A stretch of DNA of 64,000 nt from JALORV01 sp963712485 (GTDB taxonomy: Bacteria > Pseudomonadota > Gammaproteobacteria > Burkholderiales > Burkholderiaceae_F). The stretch is from assembly GCA_963712485.1 (NCBI GenBank), contig CAVQID010000041.1, positions 36,043 through 100,042 on the forward strand, given 5' to 3'. Shown here in pieces: positions 1 to 9,598 of the stretch. How positions within the stretch are numbered: position 1 is the stretch's first letter; each line of letters opens with the position of its first letter. The notes beneath the pieces were generated by a model. That model did no database searches. It saw only the letters and a program-made list of their open reading frames with translations, and was not told the DNA's origin. Position numbers and translations under genes: made by a program.

Positions 1-49
1 TGACCCGCATCACGATCGTCATTCGCAAGCTCAAGTTGTTTCGTACACG

Positions 50-280
50 ATGACCGTAATCATCAAGACTGCACTTCTGCTGATCGGGCTCGCAACCGCG
101 AGTGTTGCCGTACTTGGATTAGTCCGAGGCAGCGTTTACTGCAAGGGCGGACCGTTTTTGCGTGCGACGCAGCCGCTGGCGTTTTGGGCTTCCATCGGTG
201 TCTACCTGATGTGGTCGGCGCTGATGGGATACGCGGTCCTTTCAATGAGCTTATTAACCGGGACAACGTTTCTCCGCTAA
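50..280 (+). CDS. small membrane protein, unknown function
   Basis: This 76-residue product has two hydrophobic stretches (about residues 5-25 and 43-70) separated by a short polar loop, consistent with a two-pass inner-membrane protein. I do not recognise the family. The only plausible start is the ATG used here, and no good Shine-Dalgarno precedes it. It converges with the DUF1624 gene on the other strand, whose stop lies 21 bp away. It could be a chance reading frame, but its hydrophobic pattern is protein-like. Confidence 0.45.
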   Translation: MTVIIKTALLLIGLATASVAVLGLVRGSVYCKGGPFLRATQPLAFWASIGVYLMWSALMGYAVLSMSLLTGTTFLR

Positions 281-300
281 CGACCCCGCTCGAAACACAA

Positions 301-1036
301 TCAAAGTCCGAGGCGCTTGGCCAATGTCAGGATGGCCATGAGGAGGGGCTGGTGCACGAGGTATACCGTCAGTGCCCAGGTTCCAAGGACGAGCAGCAAC
401 CGCGGGGGATGCTGGTTCAAGCGCATCAGGACCGGCGCGACGGCCCAGTCACGTCGCTGCCATAAGGATCCCAGACCCGCGCCCACCAGCACGACGCCGA
501 TCCACGGCATCAGCGGCACGTAGTCCTCGGTCTGCGGTTTGACCGTGACAAGACCGACGATGTTGGCGGGCGCATCGTTGAACACCGGATGTGCATAGAG
601 CAGCCCGAAGGCGATCGTGGCGACGCCAAGTGCCACGTTCCACGGTCCGAGCCGTAAGCAGCGGTTGCGCCAGTATCAGGGCAGCAGCGACGAAATGCAG
701 GATGCCGAAATAGATGAATCGAGGACCGAACACGATTGCACTGCCGACCGAAACGAGCAGTGCAGCGGCCGCGATCTGGCTCCATCGGCGCCAGAAGTCG
801 CGCGGCCCCGGCTTGAACGAGGTCCGCAGCACCAGCCCGACGCCGACCAGCAACAGGAACTGCGTCACGATCGCAGCGCGCCATCCGATCCACGGCTGAT
901 CGGTCAGCATGCGCAGCTTCACCCAGCCGAAGTAATCGAGGTCGTAGATGAAGTGATAGACGATCATCTGCGCGACCGCGAATCCGCGCAGGACGTCAAC
1001 AAGGGCCAGACGTGGGGAAGGGGTGGTGCGCATCAT
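301..1036 (-). CDS. DUF1624 / heparan-alpha-glucosaminide N-acetyltransferase-like membrane protein, frameshifted
   Basis: The N-terminal part reads LALVDVLRGFAVAQMIVYHF, the signature opening of DUF1624 membrane acyltransferase-like proteins (a conserved DVLRG and a histidine in the first helix). Further transmembrane segments follow to about position 660. The coding sense then continues in another frame as LGPWNVALG and later transmembrane segments down to the stop at 301. A one-base indel near 640-660 therefore splits the gene. Two ATG codons in tandem at 1031-1036 give the start. Expected role: acetyl transfer to a sugar across the inner membrane, substrate unknown. The indel may be a sequence error because both halves are well conserved. 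Confidence 0.75.
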
Positions 1037-1241
1037 CGCCGTGGCGGATCTGCTGATGCTACCGCGGCGCGAAGGGACGCGATCTTGTGGGGATAAGACC
1101 GAAGCAATCGGAGGCAGGTCAACCGCGGCCCTGACTGTGGCGTTGATGACTCTGGCCTGGCGGTTGACTTTCTCGTGCCCGGTTCCCCATCCGTCTAGAT
1201 CGCGTCCACTAGGCAATTCCAATACGATTGCGGCTCACCGA

Positions 1242-1257
1242 AGGCTCGCCGTGTGCT
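1242..1257 (+). promoter_or_regulatory. possible sigma-54 promoter of opgGH
   Basis: AGGCTCG-CCGT-GTGCT has GG and GC 10 nt apart, with predicted +1 near 1268, 15 nt before opgG. The -12 element has GTGC rather than TTGC, so this is a moderate match. Confidence 0.4.
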
Positions 1258-1282
1258 GCGCGAATCCTTCACTTGATCCCAG

Positions 1283-2842
1283 ATGACGATGAATCGTTCG
1301 CTCCCTGCGAGAAGTACGCCTGCGTTGGTCGCTGCGCTCGTCGGCTGTGCTCTGGCCTTATTGGCGCTGGTCGGAGCGCGCCCCGCCGAGGCCCGGGAAT
1401 TCGACTTCGAAGCCGTCGACCGGATCGCGCGAACTGTGGCGAGCAAACCGTACAGCAGGAATACGGTCGCGCTGCCCAAGGCGCTGAAGGAACTGTCGTA
1501 CGACCAGACGCGGGACATCCGCTTTGATCCGTCGCGGGCGGTCTGGCGGGCGGAGGAATTGCCGTTTGAACTGCAGTTTTTTCATCTTGGCGGCAGCTTC
1601 TTTGACCAGCCGGTCCGGGTGCATGAAATCGTCGCCGGCCAGGCACGTGAGATCCCGTTTGATCCGGCTGATTTCAATTACGGCAAGACCGGTCTTGATC
1701 GCGCGCAGATGCGCCGCCTCGGTTTCGCCGGGTTTCGTGTGCACTACGCACTGAACACGCCGCGCTACAAGGACGAGCTGCTGGTTTTCCTCGGCGCCAG
1801 CTATTTCCGGGCTCTGGGCCAGGGCCAGCGCTACGGTGCCTCGGCACGCGGTCTTGCGGTCGATACGGCCGAGCGGTCCGGCGAAGAGTTTCCGCGTTTC
1901 GAGCAGTTCTGGATCGTGCGACCCGATCGCAATGCGAAAGAGCTCACGATCTACGCGCTGCTCGACTCCCGGCGCCTGGCGGGGGCGTACCGCTTCATCG
2001 TCCGGCCCGGCGCCGAAACCGTCACCGAGGTGACGGCGCGCCTGCACCTGCGCGAGCCGGGCGCGAAGATCGGCCTGGCACCGCTGACCTCGATGTACTT
2101 TCATGGCGAGAACCAGCGCTCGCCGGTGGATGACTTCCGGCCCGAGGTGCATGACTCCGACGGACTTTCGATCCACTCGAGCACCGGAGAGTGGATTCTG
2201 CGGCCGCTGATCAACCCGCGTCGCCTGCTGGTTACTTCCTTTGCGCTGACGGATCCGCGCGGTTTCGGGCTGGTTCAGCGCGACCGCGCTTTTCCCAGCT
2301 TCGAGGATCTGGAGGCCCGCTACGAGCTGCGACCTTCGGTCTGGGTCGAGCCGATCGGCACGTGGGGTGCAGGACGGGTCGAATTGGTGCAGATTCCGAC
2401 GCCCGATGAAACCAATGACAACGTCGCAGCGTACTGGGTGCCACAGCAGGCCTTCGCGCCCGGGAAAGTCCACGAATTCCGCTACCGGCTGATCTGGCAG
2501 AAGGGGACCGAGCGACGCCCGGCCACTTCGTGGGTCGTACAGACACGCCGCGGGCAGGGGCATGCCGTCCTTCCCGAGGACGTCGTGAAGTTCACAGTGG
2601 ACTTCGAGGGTCCCGCATTACGAAAGCTGCCGGCTGATGCGCCGGTGACCGCTGACCTGTTTGTGGGGGCAGGCAAGCAGCTGGCACTGATCGTGCATAA
2701 GAACGAAGTCACTGGCGGTTGGCGCATGGTGGTGCAGGTGCGCCGGACCGAAAAAGACAAGGCGATGGAGCTGCGCGCCTTCCTGCGCAATGGTGAGACC
2801 CCTTTGAGCGAGACATGGAGCTACATCGTTCCGGCGAGCTGA
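1283..2842 (+). CDS. opgG: periplasmic glucan biosynthesis protein OpgG (MdoG)
   Basis: This 519-residue protein of the MdoG family takes part in making osmoregulated periplasmic glucans, probably adding the beta-1,6 branches to the beta-1,2 backbone made by OpgH. Residues 1-37 form a Sec signal peptide with a hydrophobic core and an A-E-A cleavage motif. The mature protein shows the family pattern (FDFEAVDRIARTVASKPY near residue 40, later FHGENQRSPVDDFRPEVHDSDG). The absence of a twin-arginine signal favours OpgG over OpgD. Its TGA overlaps an ATG (TGATG, 2840-2844) that probably begins opgH, implying translational coupling. Confidence 0.9.
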   Translation: MTMNRSLPARSTPALVAALVGCALALLALVGARPAEAREFDFEAVDRIARTVASKPYSRNTVALPKALKELSYDQTRDIRFDPSRAVWRAEELPFELQFFHLGGSFFDQPVRVHEIVAGQAREIPFDPADFNYGKTGLDRAQMRRLGFAGFRVHYALNTPRYKDELLVFLGASYFRALGQGQRYGASARGLAVDTAERSGEEFPRFEQFWIVRPDRNAKELTIYALLDSRRLAGAYRFIVRPGAETVTEVTARLHLREPGAKIGLAPLTSMYFHGENQRSPVDDFRPEVHDSDGLSIHSSTGEWILRPLINPRRLLVTSFALTDPRGFGLVQRDRAFPSFEDLEARYELRPSVWVEPIGTWGAGRVELVQIPTPDETNDNVAAYWVPQQAFAPGKVHEFRYRLIWQKGTERRPATSWVVQTRRGQGHAVLPEDVVKFTVDFEGPALRKLPADAPVTADLFVGAGKQLALIVHKNEVTGGWRMVVQVRRTEKDKAMELRAFLRNGETPLSETWSYIVPAS

Positions 2843-2995
2843 TGACCGAGCCCGTGCCGGGCACCGCGCCGCCGCTGGCACGGACGCCGATGGCGGCATC
2901 GCCGTGGCATCGGCGGCCGTCGCGCGCGTCGGCCACGACGAGCGACATCACTGGGCAACAGCGAACTTGAGGTCGCTGCGGCGCGGCGGCGCTTC

Positions 2996-5065
2996 GTGCT
3001 GCTGGTGCTGTCGCTGGCGCCCGCGCTTTATGCGACGGCCGTCATGAGCGATCTGCTACCGAATACGGTGGGCGGTTGGCTGCAGGGGGCGTTGCTGGCG
3101 CTCTTTGCGTTGCTGTCGTGCTGGGTGGCCGCCGGCTTCTGGACGGCGATGGCGGGGCTTGCGGTGTGGCTGCGTGGCGGCGACCGCTTCCTGATTTCGC
3201 GCTCGGCCGCTTCGTCGGCGGCGCTCGGTCCGCAGGCGCGCACGGCGATTGTCATGCCGATCTGCAATGAAGACGTACGTCGCGTCTTTGCCGGACTTCG
3301 AGCCACCTACGAGTCACTGGCGCGAACCGGCGAACTCGACCACTTCGACTTCTTCGTACTGTCCGACAGCAACGACCCTGACACCTGTGTCGCCGAGCTC
3401 GATGCGTGGAACGCGCTGCGCGACGAACTTGACGCGGAAGATCGCCTGTTCTACCGACGTCGCACGCGCCGCGTGAAGCGCAAGAGCGGCAACATCGACG
3501 ACTTCTGCCGTCGCTGGGGCCGCAACTATCGCTACATGGTCGTGCTCGACGCCGACAGTGTGATGACCGGCGATTGCCTCGTGACGCTTGCGCGCCTGAT
3601 GGAAGCGCGGCCGGATGCCGGCATCATCCAGACGGCGCCGCAGGCTGTTGGCCGCAATACGTTGCATGCACGCGCGCAGCAGTTCGCCAGCCAGGTTTAC
3701 GGCCCGCTGTTCACGGCCGGACTCCACTACTGGCAACTCGGCGAATCGCACTACTGGGGCCATAACGCGATCATCCGGCTCGAGCCGTTCATCAAGCACT
3801 GCGCGCTGGCACCGCTGCCGGGCAGGGGTGCGCTGGCCGGCGAGATTCTTTCGCATGACTTCGTCGAGGCCGCGCTGATGCGGCGCGCCGGCTACGGCGT
3901 CTGGATCGCGTATGACCTCGACGGCAGCTACGAACAGATGCCACCGAACCTGCTCGACGAGATCCAGCGCGACCGCCGCTGGTGCCAGGGCAATCTGATG
4001 AATGCGCGCCTGATGTTCACGCCGGGGCTGCACCCGGTCCACCGCATCGTGTTCTTCACCGGCGCGCTCGCGTACCTGTCGGCACCGTTGTGGCTGGGTT
4101 TCCTCGTGCTTTCGACCTGGCTGCTGGTGCAACACGGAGCGGCGGATCCGCAGTATTTCCTGATGCCGCATCAGCTCTATCCGCTCTGGCCATCCTGGCG
4201 CCCCGAGCACGCGCTTGCACTGGCCGCCGCTGTCGCAACGCTGCTGTTCCTGCCGAAGCTGCTGGCTGCGTTGTTGGCCGGAGTTCGCAACCCGGCACGA
4301 TACGGTGGCGCCGGCGCGCTCTTCCTAAGCACGTTGCTCGAGATCGTCCTGTCGGCGCTGCTCGCGCCTGTACGCATGATGTTCCATACGCAGTTCGTCA
4401 TCGCCGCGCTTTCCGGCTGGTCGATGACGTGGAAGTCACCGACTCGGACTGACGCCGGCACGAGCTGGCAGGAGGCGATTTTCCGACACGGACTGCAGAC
4501 AGCAATCGGCCTGGCCTGGGTCGCGCTCGTTGCGCTCGAAGCTCCGGATTTCCTTCCCTGGCTGGCTCCGGTCGCGGGTGGACTCATCCTCGCGATTCCG
4601 CTGTCGGTCGTGATGAGCCGGACGACTGCGGGGCTGGCGCTGCGCCGCGCGGGCCTCTTCGTGACCCCTGCGGAGACGCGACCGCCACGCGAAATCATTG
4701 CGGCCGAGCACTATGCCGGCTGCGGCCGTCCGCTGCCGCGGCTGGCTGATGCAGTCATCGACCCTGAGATGCATGCGCTCGCGCGTCTGGGTGCGCGGCG
4801 TCGCAGCCCGTTGGCTGCAGCAGTGCGCCGCGAGCGGGTTCAGCGCGCGCTGTCGCACGGCCCGCAGGCACTCTCGGCCGTCGAACAACTCGCCGTACTC
4901 GGCGACCTCGATGCGCTGGACGCATTGCACCGTGCGGTGCGGACTGCGCCGGTGCATGCGAGCTGGACTTCGTCGCGCAGCCGTGGACGAGCGACGATTC
5001 ACCAACTGCCGGGACGCGGCCGGCAGCGGGCCGGCACGCTCGCGACACTGGCCCGGTTGGGCTGA
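2996..5065 (+). CDS. opgH: glucan glucosyltransferase OpgH (MdoH), N-terminus probably frameshifted
   Basis: This inner-membrane GT2 enzyme polymerises UDP-glucose into the beta-1,2 glucan backbone. The whole core matches E. coli MdoH: IVMPICNEDVRRVFAGLRAT, KRKSGNIDDFCRRWG, VVLDADSVMTGD, HDFVEAALMRRAG and the QxxRW-type RDRRWCQGN, followed by C-terminal transmembrane helices. The recorded start is a GTG inside the first helix, and the same frame stays open upstream to 2846 without a good start. The likely true start is ATG 2842 overlapping the opgG stop. That frame (MTEPVPGTAPPLARTP...) ends at 2967-2971, so a one-base shift between about 2900 and 2970 is inferred. GalU (12.2 kb) supplies the UDP-glucose. 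Confidence 0.88.
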   Translation: MLLVLSLAPALYATAVMSDLLPNTVGGWLQGALLALFALLSCWVAAGFWTAMAGLAVWLRGGDRFLISRSAASSAALGPQARTAIVMPICNEDVRRVFAGLRATYESLARTGELDHFDFFVLSDSNDPDTCVAELDAWNALRDELDAEDRLFYRRRTRRVKRKSGNIDDFCRRWGRNYRYMVVLDADSVMTGDCLVTLARLMEARPDAGIIQTAPQAVGRNTLHARAQQFASQVYGPLFTAGLHYWQLGESHYWGHNAIIRLEPFIKHCALAPLPGRGALAGEILSHDFVEAALMRRAGYGVWIAYDLDGSYEQMPPNLLDEIQRDRRWCQGNLMNARLMFTPGLHPVHRIVFFTGALAYLSAPLWLGFLVLSTWLLVQHGAADPQYFLMPHQLYPLWPSWRPEHALALAAAVATLLFLPKLLAALLAGVRNPARYGGAGALFLSTLLEIVLSALLAPVRMMFHTQFVIAALSGWSMTWKSPTRTDAGTSWQEAIFRHGLQTAIGLAWVALVALEAPDFLPWLAPVAGGLILAIPLSVVMSRTTAGLALRRAGLFVTPAETRPPREIIAAEHYAGCGRPLPRLADAVIDPEMHALARLGARRRSPLAAAVRRERVQRALSHGPQALSAVEQLAVLGDLDALDALHRAVRTAPVHASWTSSRSRGRATIHQLPGRGRQRAGTLATLARLG

Positions 5066-5448
5066 TCGACTGCGCGCGCCTTTCAGGCGGCGGCGCGTGA
5101 ACATCGCATCCCCTGCGGCGCGTTGGCGTCAATCGGACCTGATAGCACGCCGTGATGGTGGGGAAACTTCAGGAGCAGCGAGGTCGATTAGCAACACGGG
5201 TCGTCGTACGCGGCGATCAAGTGCAGCGCTGCATTCAGCCAACGTGGCGGTCAGCCAAAACGGCCGCAATGGGCCCTGACGCAGGGTTGCAGTGCCAGCT
5301 TCGCTGGAGATGGTCATCCTGATGCGGTGAACTGCCAGTCGGTCGCGGTGATGAGTCGCGCGGCGTGCGGTCGTCGTCCCCGGCGCGACGTGCTGACGTG
5401 GTCTTGTCAGTCAATGCTCAGAGGGAAATCGCGGATCGTGCAGATACG
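5066..5448. other. intergenic, no gene seen
   Basis: About 380 bp between opgH and the glsB terminator. Reading frames here are short and lack ribosome-binding sites or family resemblance. Confidence 0.5.
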
Positions 5449-5477
5449 AAAAGGCCGCCCACGAAAGGCGGCCTTTT
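5449..5477 (-). terminator. Rho-independent terminator of glsB
   Basis: A perfect inverted repeat, aaaaggccgcc / ggcggcctttt with a 7-nt loop, sits 12 bp past the glsB stop. It has T-runs on both strands, so it may also stop opgH transcripts. Confidence 0.85.
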
Positions 5478-5489
5478 CATCGGCACGCG

Positions 5490-5756
5490 TCAGCGTGCGC
5501 GCCCGCGTCGGAACAGATTGACGATGGCGAGCAGGATGATGGCGCCGATCAGCGAGACCACGATCGAAGCGATCGATACGCCCTGGTTGATCGTGCCAAC
5601 CCCAACCAGCGGAGAGATCAGCCATCCGGCGAGCAACGCGCCGACGATGCCGACGACGATGTTGAGGATGATGCCCTGCTGGCCGTCCGTGCGCATGATC
5701 AGGCTGGCGAGCCAGCCGACGATGCCTCCGACGATCAGCCAAATGATGATGCCCAT
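5490..5756 (-). CDS. GlsB/YeaQ/YmgE family stress membrane protein (copy 1)
   Basis: This 88-residue protein with three transmembrane helices belongs to the transglycosylase-associated (YeaQ/YmgE) family. The family hallmarks are visible: IIIWLIVGGIVGWLASLIMR, then GIILNIVVGIVGALLAGWL, and a basic C-terminus LFRRG. Members are stress-induced inner-membrane proteins of unknown biochemical role. AGGAG precedes the ATG. A close paralogue lies at 43522-43794, and each copy has its own sigma-54-like promoter. A strong terminator follows, so it is probably monocistronic. Confidence 0.92.
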   Translation of the reverse strand: MGIIIWLIVGGIVGWLASLIMRTDGQQGIILNIVVGIVGALLAGWLISPLVGVGTINQGVSIASIVVSLIGAIILLAIVNLFRRGRAR

Positions 5757-5801
5757 GTTTGCTCTCCTGTGTGGTTAAGGGGCGATGACACCGACCCTCT
5801 C

Positions 5802-5817
5802 GGCAACAGGCGTGCCC
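5802..5817 (-). promoter_or_regulatory. sigma-54 promoter of glsB copy 1
   Basis: GGGCACG-CCTG-TTGCC on the minus strand fits TGGCACG-N4-TTGCW with one -24 and one -12 edge mismatch. Predicted +1 is near 5791, about 35 nt before the ATG. Confidence 0.75.
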
Positions 5818-5822
5818 GTCGC

Positions 5823-6008
5823 TCAGCCGATCGGCGGGGCTCCGCCGGTCGGCGGGGTATACACCGGGACCTCGGGCGCGCCTGGAGCCGGCGGATCCTC
5901 GACGGGCGGGGGCGCGGGAGCAGGGCGCGGCATCGGGCTCGGGCCCGGCGGCGGCACTCCGGCCGGTTCATTGGGGTCCGGCACGTGACAGCGTTGATTG
6001 CGCGACAT
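5823..6008 (-). CDS. proline-rich small protein
   Basis: A 61-residue product, about one third proline (PPPGPSPMPRPAPAPPPVEDP and similar), beginning MSRNQRCHVPDPN. There is no signal peptide or transmembrane segment. Such compositions form extended polyproline linkers or surface-exposed tails. The start is the ATG at 6008. A sigma-54-like element lies about 75 nt upstream, which supports expression, but composition alone cannot give a function. Confidence 0.5.
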   Translation of the reverse strand: MSRNQRCHVPDPNEPAGVPPPGPSPMPRPAPAPPPVEDPPAPGAPEVPVYTPPTGGAPPIG

Positions 6009-6082
6009 GGTGGGCCTCAGAGAGCAGCGTAGGAAGTTAGAAAGTCGGTGCGTAGCCGCCGACGGATGCTGAAGCACAGATC

Positions 6083-6098
6083 AGCAACGTATCGGCCG
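6083..6098 (-). promoter_or_regulatory. possible sigma-54 promoter of the proline-rich gene
   Basis: CGGCCGA-TACG-TTGCT has correct GG/GC spacing and a full TTGCT, but a weak -24 half. Predicted +1 is near 6072. Confidence 0.45.
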
Positions 6099-6450
6099 GC
6101 GTACGCCGCGGGTCACAGGCCGTTAGCGCGCCGAAGGCGATAAAAAGGCAAACCGCACGAACCGACAACAGGCGCACACGGTTCTTCGTGTGCGCAACGG
6201 TCGGAGGTGCCGCGGTGACGTCGCATGCCATTCCGGCAGCAGGCAGATGGCGTGCCTTCAGCTCACGCGCCTGTGGCGATGGCGCATGCGGCAATGGGCG
6301 GCGCGAGGCAACGCCTTCCTCTGTGCACGCGCCAGCCGACTCCTGAGTTGCTGGATCCACCGGCATGAAACCGGCGAAGCAGCAGTGGCCCACTGCGCGT
6401 TCGTGCGTAACGCCTGCGCGCGGTGGCGGCGTTCTAAAACGGCAGGCAGA

Positions 6451-7364
6451 TCAGCCCCCGGTGGTCTCTCCGCCCATCACCTGCAGGACCGTGCCGGTGA
6501 TGTACGACGAGTCGGCGTTGGACGCGAGGAAGACGTACGCCGGGGCGAGTTCTTCCGGCTGGGCCGGACGTTTCATCGGGCTGTCCGAACCGAATTCGGC
6601 GGCCTCCTTCGCGGTCGCGCCGGTGTCAGCAGGATTCAGCGGCGTCCACACCGGCCCCGGCGCGACCGCATTGACGCGGATGCCGCGGTCGAGCAGATCG
6701 ATGGCCAAGCGACTTGGTGAACGCATTGACCGCGCCCTTCGTCGCCGAGTAATCCGGCATCTTCTTCGTGCCCTTGATACCCGTCTCGGAACTGGTGGCG
6801 ATGATTGCGCGCACCCGGCTTCATGTGTCGAAGCGCGGCGCGCGCGAGCCGCATGTAGGCGAATATGTTTGTCTCGAAGGTCCGCTGCAGGTCACCGTCA
6901 TCGAGTTCCGAGAGTTCCTTGCTGCTCTGCTGCGCGGCGTTGGAAACGAGAATGTCGATGCGCCCGAGGGCCTCAACGGTGCGCTCCACTGCCGCCTCGC
7001 AGAACTCCGGATCGGCGAGATCGCCCGGGATAAGTTCGCATCGACGCCCGCATTCGACTACTGCGGAACGAGTCGTCTCGGCGTCACTCTGTTCTTCGGG
7101 CAGGTACACGATGGCGACATCCGCCCCTTCTCGCGCGAACAGCACCGCCACCGCGCGGCCAATGCCGGAGTCGCCACCGGTGATGAGGGCGCACTGGCCC
7201 GCGAGCTTGCCCGCGGCCTTGTAGCGCGACGCCTCGAACCGCGGTGCCGGTTGCAGCGCAGACTCGAGACCCGGCGGCTGCTGACGTTGCTTCGGAAAAG
7301 GTGGCTTCGGTTCCTTCAGCGGAGCCGCGGTATTGCGTGCCGTGTCTGCGTCAGCCTGAGTCAT
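6451..7364 (-). pseudogene. SDR family oxidoreductase (YghA-like), two frameshifts
   Basis: This is a classical short-chain dehydrogenase with a long N-terminal extension, as in YghA and GspA39-type stress proteins. In order: a Pro-rich leader, ALITGGDSGIGRAVAVLFAREGA (the TGxxxGIG NAD(P) motif), NNAG-equivalent VSNAAQQ, YSATKGAV (catalytic YxxxK) and RVNAVAPGPVWTPL. The reading frame shifts near 6815 (before the catalytic Tyr) and again near 6715, while all motifs survive across the three frames. The start ATG at 7364 has an excellent AAGGAGG. Intact motifs make sequence error as likely as decay. It is divergent from the AsmA gene. Confidence 0.8.
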
Positions 7365-7419
7365 CGTTCCTCCTTGCGCGCGCCGCAGCCCTGATGCTGC
7401 GCGAGCGGCTCCCGTGACA

Positions 7420-7435
7420 AGCAAAGCACACGCCC
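7420..7435 (-). promoter_or_regulatory. sigma-54 promoter of the SDR gene
   Basis: GGGCGTG-TGCT-TTGCT on the minus strand, +1 near 7409. It is back-to-back with the plus-strand element at 7443, with 7 bp between them. Confidence 0.5.
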
Positions 7436-7442
7436 ATTGCCG

Positions 7443-7458
7443 CGGCACGCTGCTTGCA
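7443..7458 (+). promoter_or_regulatory. sigma-54 promoter of the AsmA gene
   Basis: CGGCACG-CTGC-TTGCA matches the consensus at every position but the first. Predicted +1 near 7469 argues for the ATG at 7490 rather than one at 7454, which lies inside the promoter. Confidence 0.75.
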
Positions 7459-7489
7459 AGAACGGCCGTATTCGATAGCGGTATGTCCG

Positions 7490-9524
7490 ATGCCCTTCAG
7501 CGGTTTCCGCGAGCGGCGCAAGCGTGCGTCGAACGGCTTTCAACGCCCCTGGCTGCGTGTGGTCTCCATCGGCGCGCTGGTGCTCGCCGTCAGTGCAGCG
7601 GTCTTCGCATTGCTCTTCGACGCGAACTGGCTGAAGTCGCCGATCGAACGTCGCATCGCCGCGTCCACCGGGCGGGCCGTCGTGATCGCGGACGTGCAGG
7701 GGAGATGGCAGCGCGGGCCGCGCCTCGTGCTGCGCGATATCGGAGTCGGTGACGACGCGCGCGATCCGTTATTCAAGGCACGCGAGGTGTCATTCGTGGT
7801 GTCGCCCTGGCCGCTGCTCTGGGGTGAGCTGCGGCTTTCCGAGATCGGGCTGCGCGGAGCGGTCATCAATCTTGCGCGCGACAGCAACGGCAAAGCCAAC
7901 TGGACGCGACGCGACGCGGGCCGCACCGACACCGAGCGCGATGACGCGCGGGAGCCGCTGTGGAAGACCGTGCGGGTGGCTGCGATTGAGCTTGACGACG
8001 TGGTGCTCACGCTGCGTGACGAGGTCACCGACGTCGAGGCCCGCGCGCGCGTGGACACGCTGCCGGTCGCCGAGCGAGCGCAGGGCTGGCAGAACCGCGT
8101 GCAGATATCCGGACGCTACGAAAAGAGTCGCTTCTCCGGGCGAGGGGTGACCGGCCCCGTCATTACGCTGCGGGATACTGGTGCACCGTTTCCGTTCAAG
8201 GCGCGCATCGAGGTTGGCCAGACTGTCCTTGGCGCCGAAGGGCCAGATCGCCGATCTGCTCGGTGACACGAGCTTCGACGCCCGCATCGACATTTCCGGA
8301 CCGAGCCTTTCGACGCTGTATCCGACGTTGCCGGTTGCACTTCCATCCACGCCACCCTATCGCCTTCAGGGCTGGCTGCATCTGCACGAGCGGCACTATC
8401 GCCTCCAGGAGATCGTCGGTCGAATCGGCCGCAGCGACATCCGCGGGCACGGCGAGTTCCGCGTTCGCGAGCCACGGCCGATGCTGACCGCAAGCCTTCT
8501 GAGCGATCGTCTGGCCCTGGCCGACCTGGGTGCGCTGATCGGCGTGCCGCAGAGCGACGACGAGCGGGCCCGCCGCCCCCGCGTGCTGCCGGACGCCCGG
8601 TTCGACGTGCCACGGATGAACGCGATGAATGCCGACGTGTCACTGACCGCGCGCCGGCTCGACGTCAATCCCGACGTGCCGCTCGAAGACCTGTCGGTCA
8701 AGGTCGAACTCGTCGATGGAGTGCTGAACCTGCGTCCGCTCAAGTTCGGTTTCGCTGGCGGCGAGATCATCTCGACGATCGTCCTGGATGCACGCCAGCG
8801 ACCGATTGCCGCCGACGCAGCGGTCGATTTTCGCCGCGTTGATTTCAGTCGGCTGTTCCCGACGCTCGACACGAACCGCATCAGCGCCGGTGAACTCGGC
8901 GCGCAGATTCGACTGAAAGGGCGCGGGCAGTCGGTCGCCGAATTTCTCGGGAGTTCGAACGGCACAGTCGCCGCAGCGATGTCCGGCGGGCGCGTCTCGC
9001 ATACTGTCGTTGCCGCAGCCAGCCTGGACGGCGGCAAGCTGTTGCCGCTTCTGATCCGTGGTGATGAGCCGGTTGCCGTGCGCTGTGCGGCCGTGGCGAT
9101 GGTTGTCGACCAGGGGATTGCACGCTCACAACTGCTCGTCTTCGACACGGACACCGCACGCATCGATGGTGAAGGGGCGATCGATCTCGCGGCCGAACGC
9201 TATGCGCTCGAGATCAACGCGAAACCGAAGGAGGTGAGCTTCCTATCGTTGCGCGGACCGATCAATGTGGCAGGCACGTTTCGCAATCCGCGCGTGTCAG
9301 TGAGTTCCGAGGTACTGCTGCGGGGCGGCGCAGCCATTGCATTGGCGGTGGTCAATCCGCTCGCTGCGCTGCTGCCGCTCATAGAGACCGGGCCCGGTGA
9401 GGATGCGCACTGCGCGAGCGTGCTGGCTCCGGTCGAGCCCGCCGTCAAGCAGGCGAGCAGGAAATCGGATCAACCGCCTCCGCTGCCGAAGACGACGTCG
9501 CCGCGACGGGCAAACCCGAAGTGA
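7490..9524 (+). CDS. AsmA family protein, one frameshift
   Basis: An AsmA-like envelope protein of about 680 residues. One N-terminal transmembrane helix (VVSIGALVLAVSAAVFALLF) anchors a periplasmic beta-rich domain. The family opening follows (LKSPIERRIAASTGRAVVIADVQGRW). The C-terminal AsmA_2-like region contains GELGAQIRLKGRGQSVAEFLGSSNG. Members are thought to span the periplasm and help lipid transport or outer-membrane assembly. The frame shifts once near 8222-8228 (...IEVGQT | SLAPKGQIADLL). The rest is intact, so a sequence indel is plausible. No strong Shine-Dalgarno precedes the start. Confidence 0.82.
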
Positions 9525-9544
9525 CGCGCTGCGCGCATGCCGCG

Positions 9545-9560
9545 CGGCATCGGACTTGCC
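9545..9560 (+). promoter_or_regulatory. sigma-54 promoter of the PPOX stress gene
   Basis: CGGCATC-GGAC-TTGCC, +1 near 9571. That is one base before an ATG at 9572 and 28 nt before a TTG with a GGAGG. Confidence 0.55.
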
Positions 9561-9598
9561 CCAACAAAGACATGACCGACGCACAGGCGGAGGCAACA

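Noticed and set aside
1358..2563. Long open frame antisense to opgG
   Set aside because: High GC makes long antisense frames common. It has no start signal or recognisable domain, and opgG is certain.
6037..6393. Minus-strand frame with a lipobox-like LTAC and hydrophobic segment
   Set aside because: The likely promoter of the proline-rich gene lies inside it, it has no ribosome-binding site, and the sequence after the Cys looks random.
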